A stretch of DNA of 64,000 bases from Shewanella marisflavi (GCF_023283925.1 NZ_JAKIKX010000001.1:372001-436000), one strand, 5' to 3'; positions 1 through 8,550 are shown, counted from the first letter of the stretch. The notes: generated from the letters alone by a model not told the origin. Translations and numbers: made by a program.

Positions 1-521
1 TGTTCGCTGGGAAGCACGACCACCATAGGCTCTGTGTGGATGGCAATTCCTTCGTACTGCTCTTTAAGATCGATAATGCCGGTTGCAAGTTCTATCTCTC
101 CTTGTTGCAGTGCCGAGGTCTGCTCGACACCGCCCCGCACCAGCAGTTGGGTTTCAATCTCTGGATAGGCCTGACGATACTTGGCGATGATGGGGGCGAA
201 TAGTTCTGCACTGCCCAGAGGCGCCAGTCCCAGTCGCAAGCATCCTTTGCTCAGTCCCTTCAGCTTATCCAGCTCTTCTGTTAGCGCCCTCTTGGCTGCA
301 AGTAGCGTCAGCGCATGGCGGTAAACCACTTCGCCATGGGGGGTGAGTTGAACCTTAGTTCCTCGTTTGCCTCGGGTCAGCAGGGGAAGCTCGAGTTCGG
401 CTTCTAGCTGGGCTATCGATTTAGAAAGGGCGGGCTGGCTGAGGTGGATACGCTCGGCGGCGCGATTGAAACCGCCAGAGTCCACCACGTCGACAAAATA
501 CTGTAGTGCCTTAAGATCCAT
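1..521 (-). CDS. LysR-family transcriptional regulator, C-terminus cut by window edge
   Basis: The first 173 residues are visible. They begin MDLKALQYFVDVVDSGGFNR, followed by the LysR helix-turn-helix (about residues 15-40, with AAERIHLSQPALSKSIAQLE) and the start of the substrate-binding domain from about residue 90. The ATG at 519-521 gives the usual LysR N-terminus. The gene is divergent from the lrgA-lrgB type pair, with about 100 bp between them, the arrangement in which LysR proteins usually control the neighbour (as CidR does for cidAB). The effector is unknown. Family certain; target is inference. Confidence 0.9.
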   Translation of the reverse strand, partial: MDLKALQYFVDVVDSGGFNRAAERIHLSQPALSKSIAQLEAELELPLLTRGKRGTKVQLTPHGEVVYRHALTLLAAKRALTEELDKLKGLSKGCLRLGLAPLGSAELFAPIIAKYRQAYPEIETQLLVRGGVEQTSALQQGEIELATGIIDLKEQYEGIAIHTEPMVVVLPSE

Positions 522-623
522 ATTTAGATAGCTTTTGGTAATTAGTTTTATAAATAATATTCATTTTTTTTATTTAAATGGCAAGCGTAAGATCCCTTTA
601 TCTTCTTTTGGGCTGAGTATGTG

Positions 624-1043
624 ATGGCCATTTATCTTCTCTCTTTTCGAAATCTGTTACAGCTGGCGCTTCAGGTCGGATTATTATCTCTGCTAGCCAT
701 TGGTGCCCAGTGGTTGGTGACGCGACTGGCGTTGCCATTACCCAGTGGTGTGATAGGTCTGGCGGCGCTGCTGACTCTGTTGGCATTAAACTGGTTACCT
801 GAGCGCTTTGTGGCGCGCGGCGCGGCCTGGTTGCTCGGTGAGTTGCTGCTCTTCTTTATTCCACCTGTGGTTGCCTCGATTCATTATGCCCCCTTGTTAG
901 AGCAATATGGGGTCAGCTTACTCTGTACCTTAGTGCTGGGCAGTGGCTGCGTTTTGTTGTTCACCGGCTTAGTGATCGATCGCGTGTTCAAGTATGAGCG
1001 TCGTTTGCGCCGACCAATCGCTGATTCGACTAAGGGAGCCTAG
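624..1043 (+). CDS. CidA/LrgA-family holin-like membrane protein
   Basis: About 139 residues with four hydrophobic segments. The family signature is seen in LPLPSGVIGLAALLTLLALN, in the region ending LGELLLFFIPPVVASI, and in a positively charged C-terminal tail. Members are small inner-membrane proteins proposed to act like holins in murein hydrolase control, or in carboxylate or pyruvate transport, together with a LrgB partner. The ATG at 624 is preferred; a GTG at 621 is in frame and the Shine-Dalgarno match is weak for both. The stop at 1043 is followed one base later by the lrgB-type start, so the two are co-transcribed. Confidence 0.85.
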   Translation: MAIYLLSFRNLLQLALQVGLLSLLAIGAQWLVTRLALPLPSGVIGLAALLTLLALNWLPERFVARGAAWLLGELLLFFIPPVVASIHYAPLLEQYGVSLLCTLVLGSGCVLLFTGLVIDRVFKYERRLRRPIADSTKGA

Positions 1044-1044
1044 A

Positions 1045-1746
1045 ATGTTTTCCTTTTTGCACCTCTCACTTTTGGGGCTGGCCTGTCTGCTGGCAACGCT
1101 AGTCAGCTATGGGGTGAGCAAACGCCTCTATCGGCATTTCGGCTACTGGTACTTATCGCCTATGCTGCTTACGCCAGCGATACTGCTGGCTCTGGTCGGT
1201 TTTTTTGCCATCCCCTTACCAACTTATTTCGAATACAACCATTATTTAAGTATGTTGCTGGCACCGGCGACTATCGCCTTTGCCCTGCCTATCTACCGAG
1301 AGCGCCGGTTGATCAGGCGTTACCCTTTGACTCTGAGTCTTGGAGTGTTGACCGGGTTGCTGGTTGGGCTGCTCTCTTCCTGGTTACTGAGTCAGGTGAT
1401 CTATCTGCCGCCTGAGTTATCACATAGTCTCTTGGTGCGATCTGTGTCGACGCCATTTGCCCTGGAAGCAACAACGGAGTTTGGTGGTGTGCCGGACCTG
1501 ACCGCCGTATTAGTGCTTATGACGGGTGTACTGGGGATGGTGTTATGTGGGCCTGTATTTAAGCTCGCCAGAATCTCCAGCCCCTTGGCGAAGGGAGCGG
1601 CCTTAGGTGCCAGTGCTCATGGCGTAGGGGCGGCTAAAGCCGCCGAATATGGTCGGGAAGAGGGGGTTGTCGCCAGCCTGACCATGATCTTTACTGGTAT
1701 CGCCATGGTGGTCGGCGCGCCATTATTCGCCTATTTATTGGTATAG
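1045..1746 (+). CDS. LrgB/CidB-family membrane protein
   Basis: A 233-residue polytopic protein with the LrgB hallmarks: SVSTPFALEATTEFGGVPDL in the middle, and a glycine/alanine-rich helix near the C-terminus (GAALGASAHGVGAAKAAEYG). These proteins pair with LrgA/CidA in the inner membrane and are linked to autolysis control or to metabolite (pyruvate, glycolate) export. The start is ATG 1045, one base after the lrgA stop and preceded by AAGGGAG. An upstream in-frame extension to 994 would overlap lrgA and is not needed. Family assignment firm; physiological role in this genus uncertain. Confidence 0.87.
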   Translation: MFSFLHLSLLGLACLLATLVSYGVSKRLYRHFGYWYLSPMLLTPAILLALVGFFAIPLPTYFEYNHYLSMLLAPATIAFALPIYRERRLIRRYPLTLSLGVLTGLLVGLLSSWLLSQVIYLPPELSHSLLVRSVSTPFALEATTEFGGVPDLTAVLVLMTGVLGMVLCGPVFKLARISSPLAKGAALGASAHGVGAAKAAEYGREEGVVASLTMIFTGIAMVVGAPLFAYLLV

Positions 1747-1822
1747 CTTTTTGGGCCGCGCTCTATCGTAATGGCCAAACCATTATTTTGCGCCTTAGCC
1801 CTTGCCTAAGCTTTCGTCTGCG

Positions 1823-2242
1823 CTATTGCTTAAGCAGTGTGGCGCAGAGTTTGACGAAATCCGAAGAAGTGAGAATGCCAATCACCTTATGGCTATCGTC
1901 TACCACAGGCAGGCAGCCCAACTTGTTGTCGATAAAGTAATCGACAATGACTAACAGGGGCTCATCCAGAGTGACTTTTTGAAACTCCCTTTCCATGATG
2001 TCGGCCACTAAGGTGCGACGTTCTTGACGATCTAACCCTTCATTGCCGTAATGGGTCAGTATGCTCATTACGGTCGCTATCATCTTCTTATGGGTCAGTA
2101 TGCCGACTAGGGCGCCGTCATTTTCGCTGACTACCGGCAGGTGACGCACGCCGCGGCTACTCATTAACAGGTGAGCATCTTTAATCGTGGCCTGATCGCT
2201 GATACACACGATTTCCGTGGTCATGATATCGCTAACTCGCAT
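1823..2242 (-). CDS. CBS-domain protein
   Basis: About 139 residues made almost entirely of two CBS motifs. The first is around residues 2-60 (MRVSDIMTTEIVCISDQATI, then RHLPVVSENDGALVGILTHK). The second is around residues 75-135 (VADIMEREFQKVTLDEPLLV, then LGCLPVVDDSHKVIGILTSS). CBS pairs bind adenosine nucleotides and act as energy or ligand sensors. No catalytic domain is fused. The start at 2242 is chosen because AAGGAG lies 6 nt upstream; the longer TTG start at 2257 would put that Shine-Dalgarno inside the gene. Partner unknown. Confidence 0.85.
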   Translation of the reverse strand: MRVSDIMTTEIVCISDQATIKDAHLLMSSRGVRHLPVVSENDGALVGILTHKKMIATVMSILTHYGNEGLDRQERRTLVADIMEREFQKVTLDEPLLVIVDYFIDNKLGCLPVVDDSHKVIGILTSSDFVKLCATLLKQ

Positions 2243-2588
2243 GGTCGACTCCTTCAACTATGGTGATGGCTTAATCATAACAGCTTGTGATAAATGCTCT
2301 AGTCTGTATGAAGTAAGGGGCCTTTGGTTGGCTAAATATGCTGTCTCACTCCAATTATTTATCTGTTTTTAATATTTTTAGCTGCTTTGTCCGGTGAGAC
2401 TAGTTAGAACTATCTGTTGCTGTGACCATAATAATTTTGCAATATTGTTAATTGACAATTAAGGTCATTGGACCTCTTACCAGGAATAACAATAACAAGG
2501 TCAGTTATCTTTCGAAGTATGAGTTTTCAGCTTCACATGATGTGGGGGAGAGGCGCTAGGGATAACAGGCTCAAATAAAGGAATAACA
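2243..2588. other. Intergenic region upstream of the PhoD-type phosphatase gene
   Basis: 346 bp of AT-rich DNA between divergent genes, expected to hold both promoters. Visible details are a short inverted repeat AGGTC-ATTG-GACCT (2462-2475) and a 12-bp direct repeat AGGAATAACAAT at 2482-2493 and 2579-2590. The second copy is the ribosome binding site and start of the phosphatase gene. I see no convincing Pho box (paired CTGTCAT units) and no small ORF with a good Shine-Dalgarno. Confidence 0.4.
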
Positions 2589-4361
2589 ATGAAAACGAAA
2601 TATTCTCGCAGGGATTTTTTGGCCATGTCGGCCAAGGGTGTCGGTGCCGCAGTGGTCTCCTATGGCTTGATGGGCTGTTCGAGCAGTGATGACGATAAGG
2701 TGGAAACCGCCGCCAAGGTACAATTTCTGCACGGTGTCGCCAGTGGCGATCCCACTCACAGCGCCGTGATCCTCTGGACCCGAGTGACTCCCGAAGTCGA
2801 TGGCGATATTAACGTCAGCTGGGAGATCGCCACAGATGCCAGCTTTACTCAATTGATCTCTAACGGTGAGATGACCACTAATGCCGAGCGCGACTATACG
2901 GTGAAAGTCGATGCTATCGGCCTGGATTCGGGTACCGCTTACTACTATCGCTTCATGTCTGGCGAGCAAGCCTCGGATGTGGGCATGACCAAGACACTGC
3001 CAGAGGGCGCCGTCGAGCAGGTCAAGCTGGCAGTCATGTCATGTGCTAATTTCCCAGCCGGTCACTTTAATGTCTATCAGTTGGCGAGTGAGCAGGAAGG
3101 GCTGGACGCCGTGGTGCATCTGGGTGACTACATCTATGAATATGCTCGCGAGGGTTATGCCAGCGAAAATGCGGCCGAGCTTGGCCGTGAGGTTTTGCCT
3201 GCCGGTGAACTCTTTACCTTAAGCGATTATCGTACCCGTTACGGCCAATACCGTGGCGACACTGCCTTACAGAAACTGCACGCCAAGGTGCCTTTCATCA
3301 CCGTATGGGATGACCATGAGGTCGCCAACGATACTTGGTCTGACGGCGCGGAAAATCATAATGAAGGTGAAGGAGACTTCGAGCTGCGTAAGATGGCGGC
3401 GCTGCAAGCCTATTTTGAGTGGCTGCCAATTCGTCCTTGGCGTGAAGGTAATCACGAGGAGATCTATCGCTCCTTTAGCTTTGGCGATCTGGTCGATCTG
3501 CATATGTTGGACACTCGTGTGCTGGCGCGTGATAAGCAGCTGGATTATGCCGACTATGTCGACGGGGCCACAGGTGCCATGGACAGCGCCCGCTTTATGG
3601 CGGATGTGACCAGCAGCGATCGCACCTTGCTCGGCGCCGACCAACTGCAGTGGTTGCAGGCGAGCCTGCTTAGCGCCACCGGTAAATGGCAGGTGCTGGG
3701 ACAACAGGTTTTGATGGGCACCATGATGTTACCTGCGGCGATCGCCATGCAGAAGCTGTCTGTGTATCAGTATGCCGAACTTGGGGCTCTGGCGCAGCTG
3801 GCGGCCCGCGCGGCGGCGAATGACCCTACGCTAACGGCGCAGGAATACAGTTATCTTATTGGTAATCAACACAAGCTAACTCCTGAAGTGATGGCCTTGT
3901 TACAGATGCCATCTATTCCCTATAACTTAGATGCCTGGGATGGTTATGCCTATGAGCGCGAGGTGATCTTGGCCACGGCAAAGGCGACGGGGGCAAACCT
4001 GGTAGTGATTGCCGGGGATACTCATAACGCCTGGGCAAACGAGCTTAAGGACAGTCATGGTGATGTGGTAGGGGTTGAGTACGCGACCAGCTCAGTTTCA
4101 TCGCCTGGACTTGAGTATTACTTAGGCATTAGTGAGGATCAGCAAGGCGTGACCGAAGCGGGCGTGGTCGAGCTGGTGGAAGGGCTTAAGTACACCAACT
4201 TAAGGGACCGTGGTTTTATGTTGCTGACCTTTACTCCAGAGACGGTGCGCAGTGACTGGCACTATGTCGATACCATACTGGATACCGAATTCAGTGAGGC
4301 AAGTGACAAACATTACGCGGCCGTGACTATGGCGGGTGAGCCCAAGATTGCCGCGGCGTGA
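2589..4361 (+). CDS. phoD: PhoD-family alkaline phosphatase, Tat-exported, probable lipoprotein
   Basis: 590 residues. The N-terminus has the twin-arginine motif SRRDFLAMS (residues 6-14), then a hydrophobic stretch and a lipobox-like YGLMGC with Cys30, so a Tat-exported lipoprotein is likely. The PhoD metallophosphatase core follows, with VVHLGDYIYEY, TVWDDHEVANDTW and, near the C-terminus, VIAGDTHNAW, which supply the Fe/Ca ligands. An N-terminal Ig-like PhoD domain spans about residues 40-135. PhoD enzymes hydrolyse phosphodiesters and monoesters outside the cytoplasm. AAAGGA lies 7 nt before the ATG. The gene stands alone and ends at a strong terminator; no Pho box was recognised, so phosphate control is unproven. 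Confidence 0.9.
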   Translation: MKTKYSRRDFLAMSAKGVGAAVVSYGLMGCSSSDDDKVETAAKVQFLHGVASGDPTHSAVILWTRVTPEVDGDINVSWEIATDASFTQLISNGEMTTNAERDYTVKVDAIGLDSGTAYYYRFMSGEQASDVGMTKTLPEGAVEQVKLAVMSCANFPAGHFNVYQLASEQEGLDAVVHLGDYIYEYAREGYASENAAELGREVLPAGELFTLSDYRTRYGQYRGDTALQKLHAKVPFITVWDDHEVANDTWSDGAENHNEGEGDFELRKMAALQAYFEWLPIRPWREGNHEEIYRSFSFGDLVDLHMLDTRVLARDKQLDYADYVDGATGAMDSARFMADVTSSDRTLLGADQLQWLQASLLSATGKWQVLGQQVLMGTMMLPAAIAMQKLSVYQYAELGALAQLAARAAANDPTLTAQEYSYLIGNQHKLTPEVMALLQMPSIPYNLDAWDGYAYEREVILATAKATGANLVVIAGDTHNAWANELKDSHGDVVGVEYATSSVSSPGLEYYLGISEDQQGVTEAGVVELVEGLKYTNLRDRGFMLLTFTPETVRSDWHYVDTILDTEFSEASDKHYAAVTMAGEPKIAAA

Positions 4362-4380
4362 GCCTAAATTAGTCGATGTA

Positions 4381-4402
4381 GCCGCCTTCGAGGCGGCTTT
4401 TT
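4381..4402 (+). terminator. Rho-independent terminator after the phoD-type gene
   Basis: A 7-bp stem GCCGCCT / AGGCGGC with a TCG loop, followed by TTTTTAT, starting 20 bp after the phosphatase stop codon. Confidence 0.85.
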
Positions 4403-4765
4403 ATCTTATTGCCCATAGTAATAATTTAAGCTTGTTTAAATGCTCTATAGGGCTGTTCACCAATTTTGATTGTCGTTATCTAAGGTTTTTCCTTGTTTTC
4501 AGGCATTTTATCTAGCCATTGCTGAGCACTTGCTTGGGGGATTGGTATAAAAAAATGGATCCCCAGTTCAAGTTTCACGATTTAGTTCAGCACCTCTGGT
4601 TTTTTTAGTATAAAATTCAGCTCCAAATCCCGTAGCCCTGCTTGTTGTCGTGTTGAAACTCAATACGCCGCCCTTGTGCTACGCTGCATTTGGGGTGAAG
4701 CCTAATCGAAAAAGGATTACTTCCTCCCTCTCAAAGACCAAATAGAAAAAGATGGGGACGGCCTG
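4403..4765. other. Intergenic region upstream of the phosphoribosyltransferase gene
   Basis: 363 bp without a recognised gene. It should contain the promoter of the downstream phosphoribosyltransferase gene. A loose pairing is possible between CAAATCCC (about 4624) and TTTGGGG (about 4688), but the arms are short and far apart. I do not see a purine riboswitch core or a known operator here. Confidence 0.3.
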
Positions 4766-5332
4766 ATGTCTGATAAACACTTTATTACCGCACAAGAACT
4801 GCTGGAGGATTCTTTCCGACTAGCGGCGCAAGTTTATGAAAGCGGCTTTAGGCCACAGTTCATTGTTGGCATTTGGCGTGGTGGCGCTCCGATAGGGATC
4901 GCGGTACAGGAATATTTTGATTTCAAAAAGGTCGAGACAGATCATATTGCAGTACGTACCTCTTCTTACTACGGTATAGGCACGGACAAACAGAGCAAAC
5001 AGATCAAGGTGCACGGCCTGCATTATATCGTTGAGAACGCTAACGCCGATGATGGCTTGCTGATTGTCGATGATGTGTTCGATTCGGGCCGTAGTATCCA
5101 TGCCCTGAAAGAGAAGCTGGCTGAGCTGATGCGTCTTAACATGCCACGAGATGTGCGCATTGCCTGCCCATACTACAAGCCGAAGAATACTGCGGTGTCG
5201 TTAAAACCAGACTATTTTATCCATGAGTCTGAAGATTGGTTGGTATTCCCGCACGAGGTGTCTGGCTTGTCGCCAGAGGAGATCGCCAGCGGTAAGGGCG
5301 ACTTGAAGAATATCAAAGATCTGTTCGTTTAA
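4766..5332 (+). CDS. Purine-type phosphoribosyltransferase
   Basis: 188 residues of the type I phosphoribosyltransferase fold. The PRPP-binding signature LLIVDDVFDSGRSIHALKEK sits at about residues 95-115. An N-terminal GIWRGGAPIGIAVQEYF loop resembles hypoxanthine/xanthine-guanine enzymes, and the C-terminal hood ends EDWLVFPHEV. The likely reaction is transfer of a purine base to PRPP in salvage. The C-terminus differs from classical Hpt, so the exact base is uncertain (hypoxanthine, guanine or xanthine). It is a single gene ended by its own terminator. The ATG is preceded by a weak GGGGACGG. Confidence 0.78.
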   Translation: MSDKHFITAQELLEDSFRLAAQVYESGFRPQFIVGIWRGGAPIGIAVQEYFDFKKVETDHIAVRTSSYYGIGTDKQSKQIKVHGLHYIVENANADDGLLIVDDVFDSGRSIHALKEKLAELMRLNMPRDVRIACPYYKPKNTAVSLKPDYFIHESEDWLVFPHEVSGLSPEEIASGKGDLKNIKDLFV

Positions 5333-5345
5333 GCTTGTCGCTAAC

Positions 5346-5373
5346 AATGCCACCCATTAGGGTGGCATTTTTT
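5346..5373 (+). terminator. Rho-independent terminator
   Basis: A 10-bp perfect stem AATGCCACCC / GGGTGGCATT with an ATTA loop and a following T-run, placed 13 bp after the phosphoribosyltransferase stop. The T-run lies on the plus side only. Confidence 0.88.
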
Positions 5374-5391
5374 ATCTCTGCCAGTTAACTG

Positions 5392-5604
5392 CTAGAGCTT
5401 ATCTATCTCATCCCTTAGCTGATAAGCCTTATCGGTAACGATTTTCTCTAAGGTGACTATACGAGCCTTGAGCTGATCTATCTCCGCCTTAAGTTGATCC
5501 AGCTCGCTGTTGTCCTCTTTGACCTGACGTTTGTTATGTTCCTTAAAGGCCGCAAAGGCGAAGGCTCCTATGATGGCGATGGCGGCAAGTTGAAAAATGC
5601 CCAT
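5392..5604 (-). CDS. Small membrane protein with C-terminal coiled coil
   Basis: 70 residues. One N-terminal transmembrane helix (about residues 4-20, LAAIAIIGAFAFAAF) is followed by a charged linker and a heptad-rich coiled coil (about 32-69, ELDQLKAEIDQLKARIVTLE). The layout recalls PspB-like or envelope-stress accessory proteins, but I cannot assign it to that family from sequence alone. The start is well supported by AGGAGAATCCC before the ATG. It lies 68 bp downstream of the M1-like lipoprotein gene on the same strand and could be its last operon member. Function unknown. Confidence 0.75.
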   Translation of the reverse strand: MGIFQLAAIAIIGAFAFAAFKEHNKRQVKEDNSELDQLKAEIDQLKARIVTLEKIVTDKAYQLRDEIDKL

Positions 5605-5672
5605 GGGATTCTCCTGTTGACTAGGCTACTGGCTGCTCTTTTCACTATAACCTAAAATCCTTTGCCATAGGT

Positions 5673-8261
5673 CTAGGGAAGATGCTGCATCGCCTCCAAT
5701 ACGCGAATACACTCTTGCTCTGCCTCTATGGTTTGGTTGATCCCCTTCAAGGTGGTTGGGCTATATCCCTCTGGTTGTGCCAGCAATGCCTGTAGGCGCG
5801 CGACACTGGCATAGTTGCAACTTCTGGGAAGCAGGTAGCGGGTATATTGCTGCATAAAGGCTTGGCTGTTGCGTTTATCCAGCTGCGTCAGTTCATCGAG
5901 ACGTTGCTCGGCGCTCGCCTGACTCAAGGCTTTCTGTTCGCTGGGGTAGAGCTGACGCATCACGAGCGTCAATTTTTCCAGTAATTGTGGATCACTCTCT
6001 TGAGTGTGAGACTGTACTCGTTCAAACCACTGGCGCTTCTCTTTGGCGCTGGGTCTGGCGACCAGAGCGCTCAGCGCGGCCTGTTGGGCGAGTTTGGAGT
6101 CGTCGGCCTGTTTTTCCCGCTGCACCAGTCGCTCGGCACCTGGGTAATCATAACGATTGAGGTGGATCAGCATCTGCCAGCGACGCTCTGGCGTAAGGGT
6201 GATACCACTTAATTGCTCTTTGCCATCGAGCAGTGCCGCCAGATGCCGTTTGGCCTGGTGACTGACGGCAAAGTGCAGATAGTTGTCAAACCACAGAGAT
6301 TGCACTTCAGGCTGAGCTTTGTTGCTGATAGTCAGTCGCAGGCTCATCTGGGCAATGGCATTGAGAGCCTGCCGGCTATAGCGTTGCTGATTAGGGCTCA
6401 TCTGTTCCAGCATCGCCTTGGCCTGACGCAGCAGCTCTTGAGCGCTCTCAAGCACCTGAGGCTCGGACTCAGCGGGCAGGTTGATTAGGCTGCTGCCGAT
6501 AAAGCGGTTAAGGGGCAGTTCGCCCGCAAGGACTGACTCCCACAGGGTTTGCCAAAGCATGAGACGCAGCTCAGGCTCTTCGAGGCTACTCAGGTGCAGC
6601 AGCGCCGTTTCCAGTGAGGTGTCATCGAGCTTGACCCTGACATAGGCCTTATTCTGATAGTTACTAAACACCAGATCCGGGCAGCGCACGCCATTAAGAT
6701 GTTTCACCGTCGTGTGCTCACCCTGATAGGTTACCTCGGACACCAGATTCTTATGCAGTGCATGGCGCCCTAGGGTAAATAAGCCTAGCTTGACCCTATT
6801 AGATGCTGCGCCGCCATTTAGCTGGTGGAGATCAAAATGGCTAATGCGTCCCCCCTCGCAGCTGAAACGGGTTGTTAGGCGAGTGACACCAGCGCGCATA
6901 AAAGCTTCTTGTCCCCACTGGCTGAGTGGCTGATTGGTGACAGTCTCCAGGCTCAAAAGAAAGTCGTTCAAATCGGCATTTTGCAGGGGATAGGTCTTAA
7001 GGTAGTGAGCTATCCCTTGGTAAAAATGGGATTCGCCCAACATAAATTTAAGCTGGCTAAGCTGAGCGATTGCCTTGTTTAGATTTGGCACTGTATTGCC
7101 ATCAAATAGCTCCAGGCTATTGGCGACCTGCCGCGCTATTTGAGGCGCGCTGCGGCTATAGTTATCCAGGGCTAAGCTGGCCTCTATTGGCTTATCGATA
7201 AGTTGAGTCTCGGCATCATCGGCGACAAGATGCGCCAGGCTCTGATTTAGCCAGAATTGATCCCACCACTTTAGGGTGACCAGATTTCCCAGCCACTGCT
7301 CGGCCAGAGCTTGTCGAAGTAAACGGCCCGGAACGGCTGCCGCTAAGCTTGCCAGATTAAAACTTGTTTGCCCCATACTAGCGCGAAAGTCAGAGGGCAG
7401 ATGGGGGACTATGGCCTGGGTATAATGGCCAAAGGGATAGGGGGTCGCCAGACGCTGCTCATAGTAGCTCATGGCCTGAGCGGTTTGCGTTAACCAAGTA
7501 TTTGCTTCTATTTGTGATGCGACAGATTGAGGTGCCAGTAGCTGTAAGGTGATGCCATCTTTATCTTGCTGCCAGCTTTGGTAGGGACCCGCCAGTAGTG
7601 AGAAGTTATGGGGGCTGACCGGCAAACTGGGGGTAAATTGCCATAGCGTATTATCGCCCTGGGCCTGGCTGTTTTGCAGAGTTGCAGCACTAGCGAGTTG
7701 CCACTCTTTAGGGGCGAGTACACTGAGCTGGTAGCTGGCTCTAAGATCCGGTTGATCGAACTGGGGCATCATGGTTTGCGCACTCGATGGCAGAAAGTGC
7801 GAATAGAGATAGCGTTGACCATCGGCGGGATCTTGGTATTGGATCAAGCCCTGATCGCCCTGGCTATAGGCCTTGCGAAAGTGCAGGCTGATCAGGTTGT
7901 TGCCGCTACGCAGTAACGTCGCAGGGATCAGGAGTCGGTTGCCGTCATAATTGGGGTAAAGCTTCTGAGCGTTGATCACCAGATTGCTGATCTGTGCCTG
8001 CTTGAAGTCTAGCCTTAATGCCTGCTGGTTATCCGTAAGCCTAAACTGGATCTGAGTTTCGCCTGTTAATTGCCTGTCATTGGTGACATCCAGATGGAGT
8101 TGGTAGCTTACCTCGCTGACCCGATTCGCTCGCTGCTGGGCAATAGTGGCGCTGATACCGTCCTGATTGGTTGAGGGCTGCTTAGGGGCGGGGGCCGTGC
8201 TCTGGCATGCGCTAATCAAAAGAGTGGTAAGGCTAATAGCGCAAAGCGAAAACAGTTTCAA
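5673..8261 (-). CDS. M1 aminopeptidase-like lipoprotein, catalytic motifs lost (pseudoenzyme)
   Basis: 862 residues with a lipoprotein signal (LISACQST, lipidated Cys about 19), the N-terminal beta domain of M1 peptidases, a thermolysin-like domain and a long helical C-terminal domain. Homology is plain around residues 316-345, where AEQWLGNLVTLKWWDQFWLN matches the M1 stretch that carries HExxH. Here, however, HExxH reads QALAE (317-321), the third zinc ligand Glu is Gln340, and GAMEN reads ASMGQ (294-298). With all zinc ligands and the exopeptidase motif gone, the protein should not be a peptidase. It more likely binds peptides or partners in the envelope. The frame is intact throughout, so it is not a decayed gene. 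Downstream of lpoB on the same strand. Confidence 0.88.
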   Translation of the reverse strand: MKLFSLCAISLTTLLISACQSTAPAPKQPSTNQDGISATIAQQRANRVSEVSYQLHLDVTNDRQLTGETQIQFRLTDNQQALRLDFKQAQISNLVINAQKLYPNYDGNRLLIPATLLRSGNNLISLHFRKAYSQGDQGLIQYQDPADGQRYLYSHFLPSSAQTMMPQFDQPDLRASYQLSVLAPKEWQLASAATLQNSQAQGDNTLWQFTPSLPVSPHNFSLLAGPYQSWQQDKDGITLQLLAPQSVASQIEANTWLTQTAQAMSYYEQRLATPYPFGHYTQAIVPHLPSDFRASMGQTSFNLASLAAAVPGRLLRQALAEQWLGNLVTLKWWDQFWLNQSLAHLVADDAETQLIDKPIEASLALDNYSRSAPQIARQVANSLELFDGNTVPNLNKAIAQLSQLKFMLGESHFYQGIAHYLKTYPLQNADLNDFLLSLETVTNQPLSQWGQEAFMRAGVTRLTTRFSCEGGRISHFDLHQLNGGAASNRVKLGLFTLGRHALHKNLVSEVTYQGEHTTVKHLNGVRCPDLVFSNYQNKAYVRVKLDDTSLETALLHLSSLEEPELRLMLWQTLWESVLAGELPLNRFIGSSLINLPAESEPQVLESAQELLRQAKAMLEQMSPNQQRYSRQALNAIAQMSLRLTISNKAQPEVQSLWFDNYLHFAVSHQAKRHLAALLDGKEQLSGITLTPERRWQMLIHLNRYDYPGAERLVQREKQADDSKLAQQAALSALVARPSAKEKRQWFERVQSHTQESDPQLLEKLTLVMRQLYPSEQKALSQASAEQRLDELTQLDKRNSQAFMQQYTRYLLPRSCNYASVARLQALLAQPEGYSPTTLKGINQTIEAEQECIRVLEAMQHLP

Positions 8262-8291
8262 AATGGGTCCTTGTTAGCTGACTGATGGGTG

Positions 8292-8375
8292 TAAGGCTTA
8301 GGCATTAAGGTTTAGGCATTAAAGCTTATCCATTAAGACTTAGTTATTAAGGCTTAGTTATTAAGGCTAAGCTGG
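8292..8375. repeat. 14-bp tandem repeat, about six units
   Basis: Six consecutive 14-bp units begin at 8292, 8306, 8320, 8334, 8348 and 8362. Unit 1 is TAAGGCTTAGGCAT, unit 2 TAAGGTTTAGGCAT, unit 5 TAAGGCTTAGTTAT; unit 6 degenerates after TAAGGCTAA. The array lies 30 bp upstream of the M1-like gene start, in its leader or promoter, and downstream of the lpoB terminator. Confidence 0.85.
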
Positions 8376-8500
8376 CGATGTTTAGCTGTGCCAATAGCGG
8401 CCTCATTCTACATGACTCTTTGGCCGCGCAGTAGAATTTATCGGCAGAAATTGTGTGATGTTTTTCAGGGTAGAAGCCAGCCTGAGCAAGAGAACGCCAT

Positions 8501-8528
8501 AAAAAACCAGCACTAGGCTGGTTTTTAT
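8501..8528 (-). terminator. Rho-independent terminator after lpoB (bidirectional shape)
   Basis: A 9-bp stem AAAACCAGC / GCTGGTTTT around a 5-nt loop (8503-8525), with A/T tracts on both sides. It sits 22 bp beyond the lpoB stop on the minus strand and separates lpoB from the M1-like gene. Confidence 0.8.
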
Positions 8529-8550
8529 TGGCTCATTCGGCAGGGTTCAC

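Noticed and set aside
2482..2590. 12-bp direct repeat AGGAATAACAAT before the phoD-type gene
   Set aside because: Two copies 97 bp apart; the second is simply the ribosome site. No known operator matches and chance duplication is likely.
4620..4700. Possible riboswitch upstream of the phosphoribosyltransferase gene
   Set aside because: Only one loose pairing (CAAATCCC with TTTGGGG) is seen; the conserved purine aptamer core is absent.
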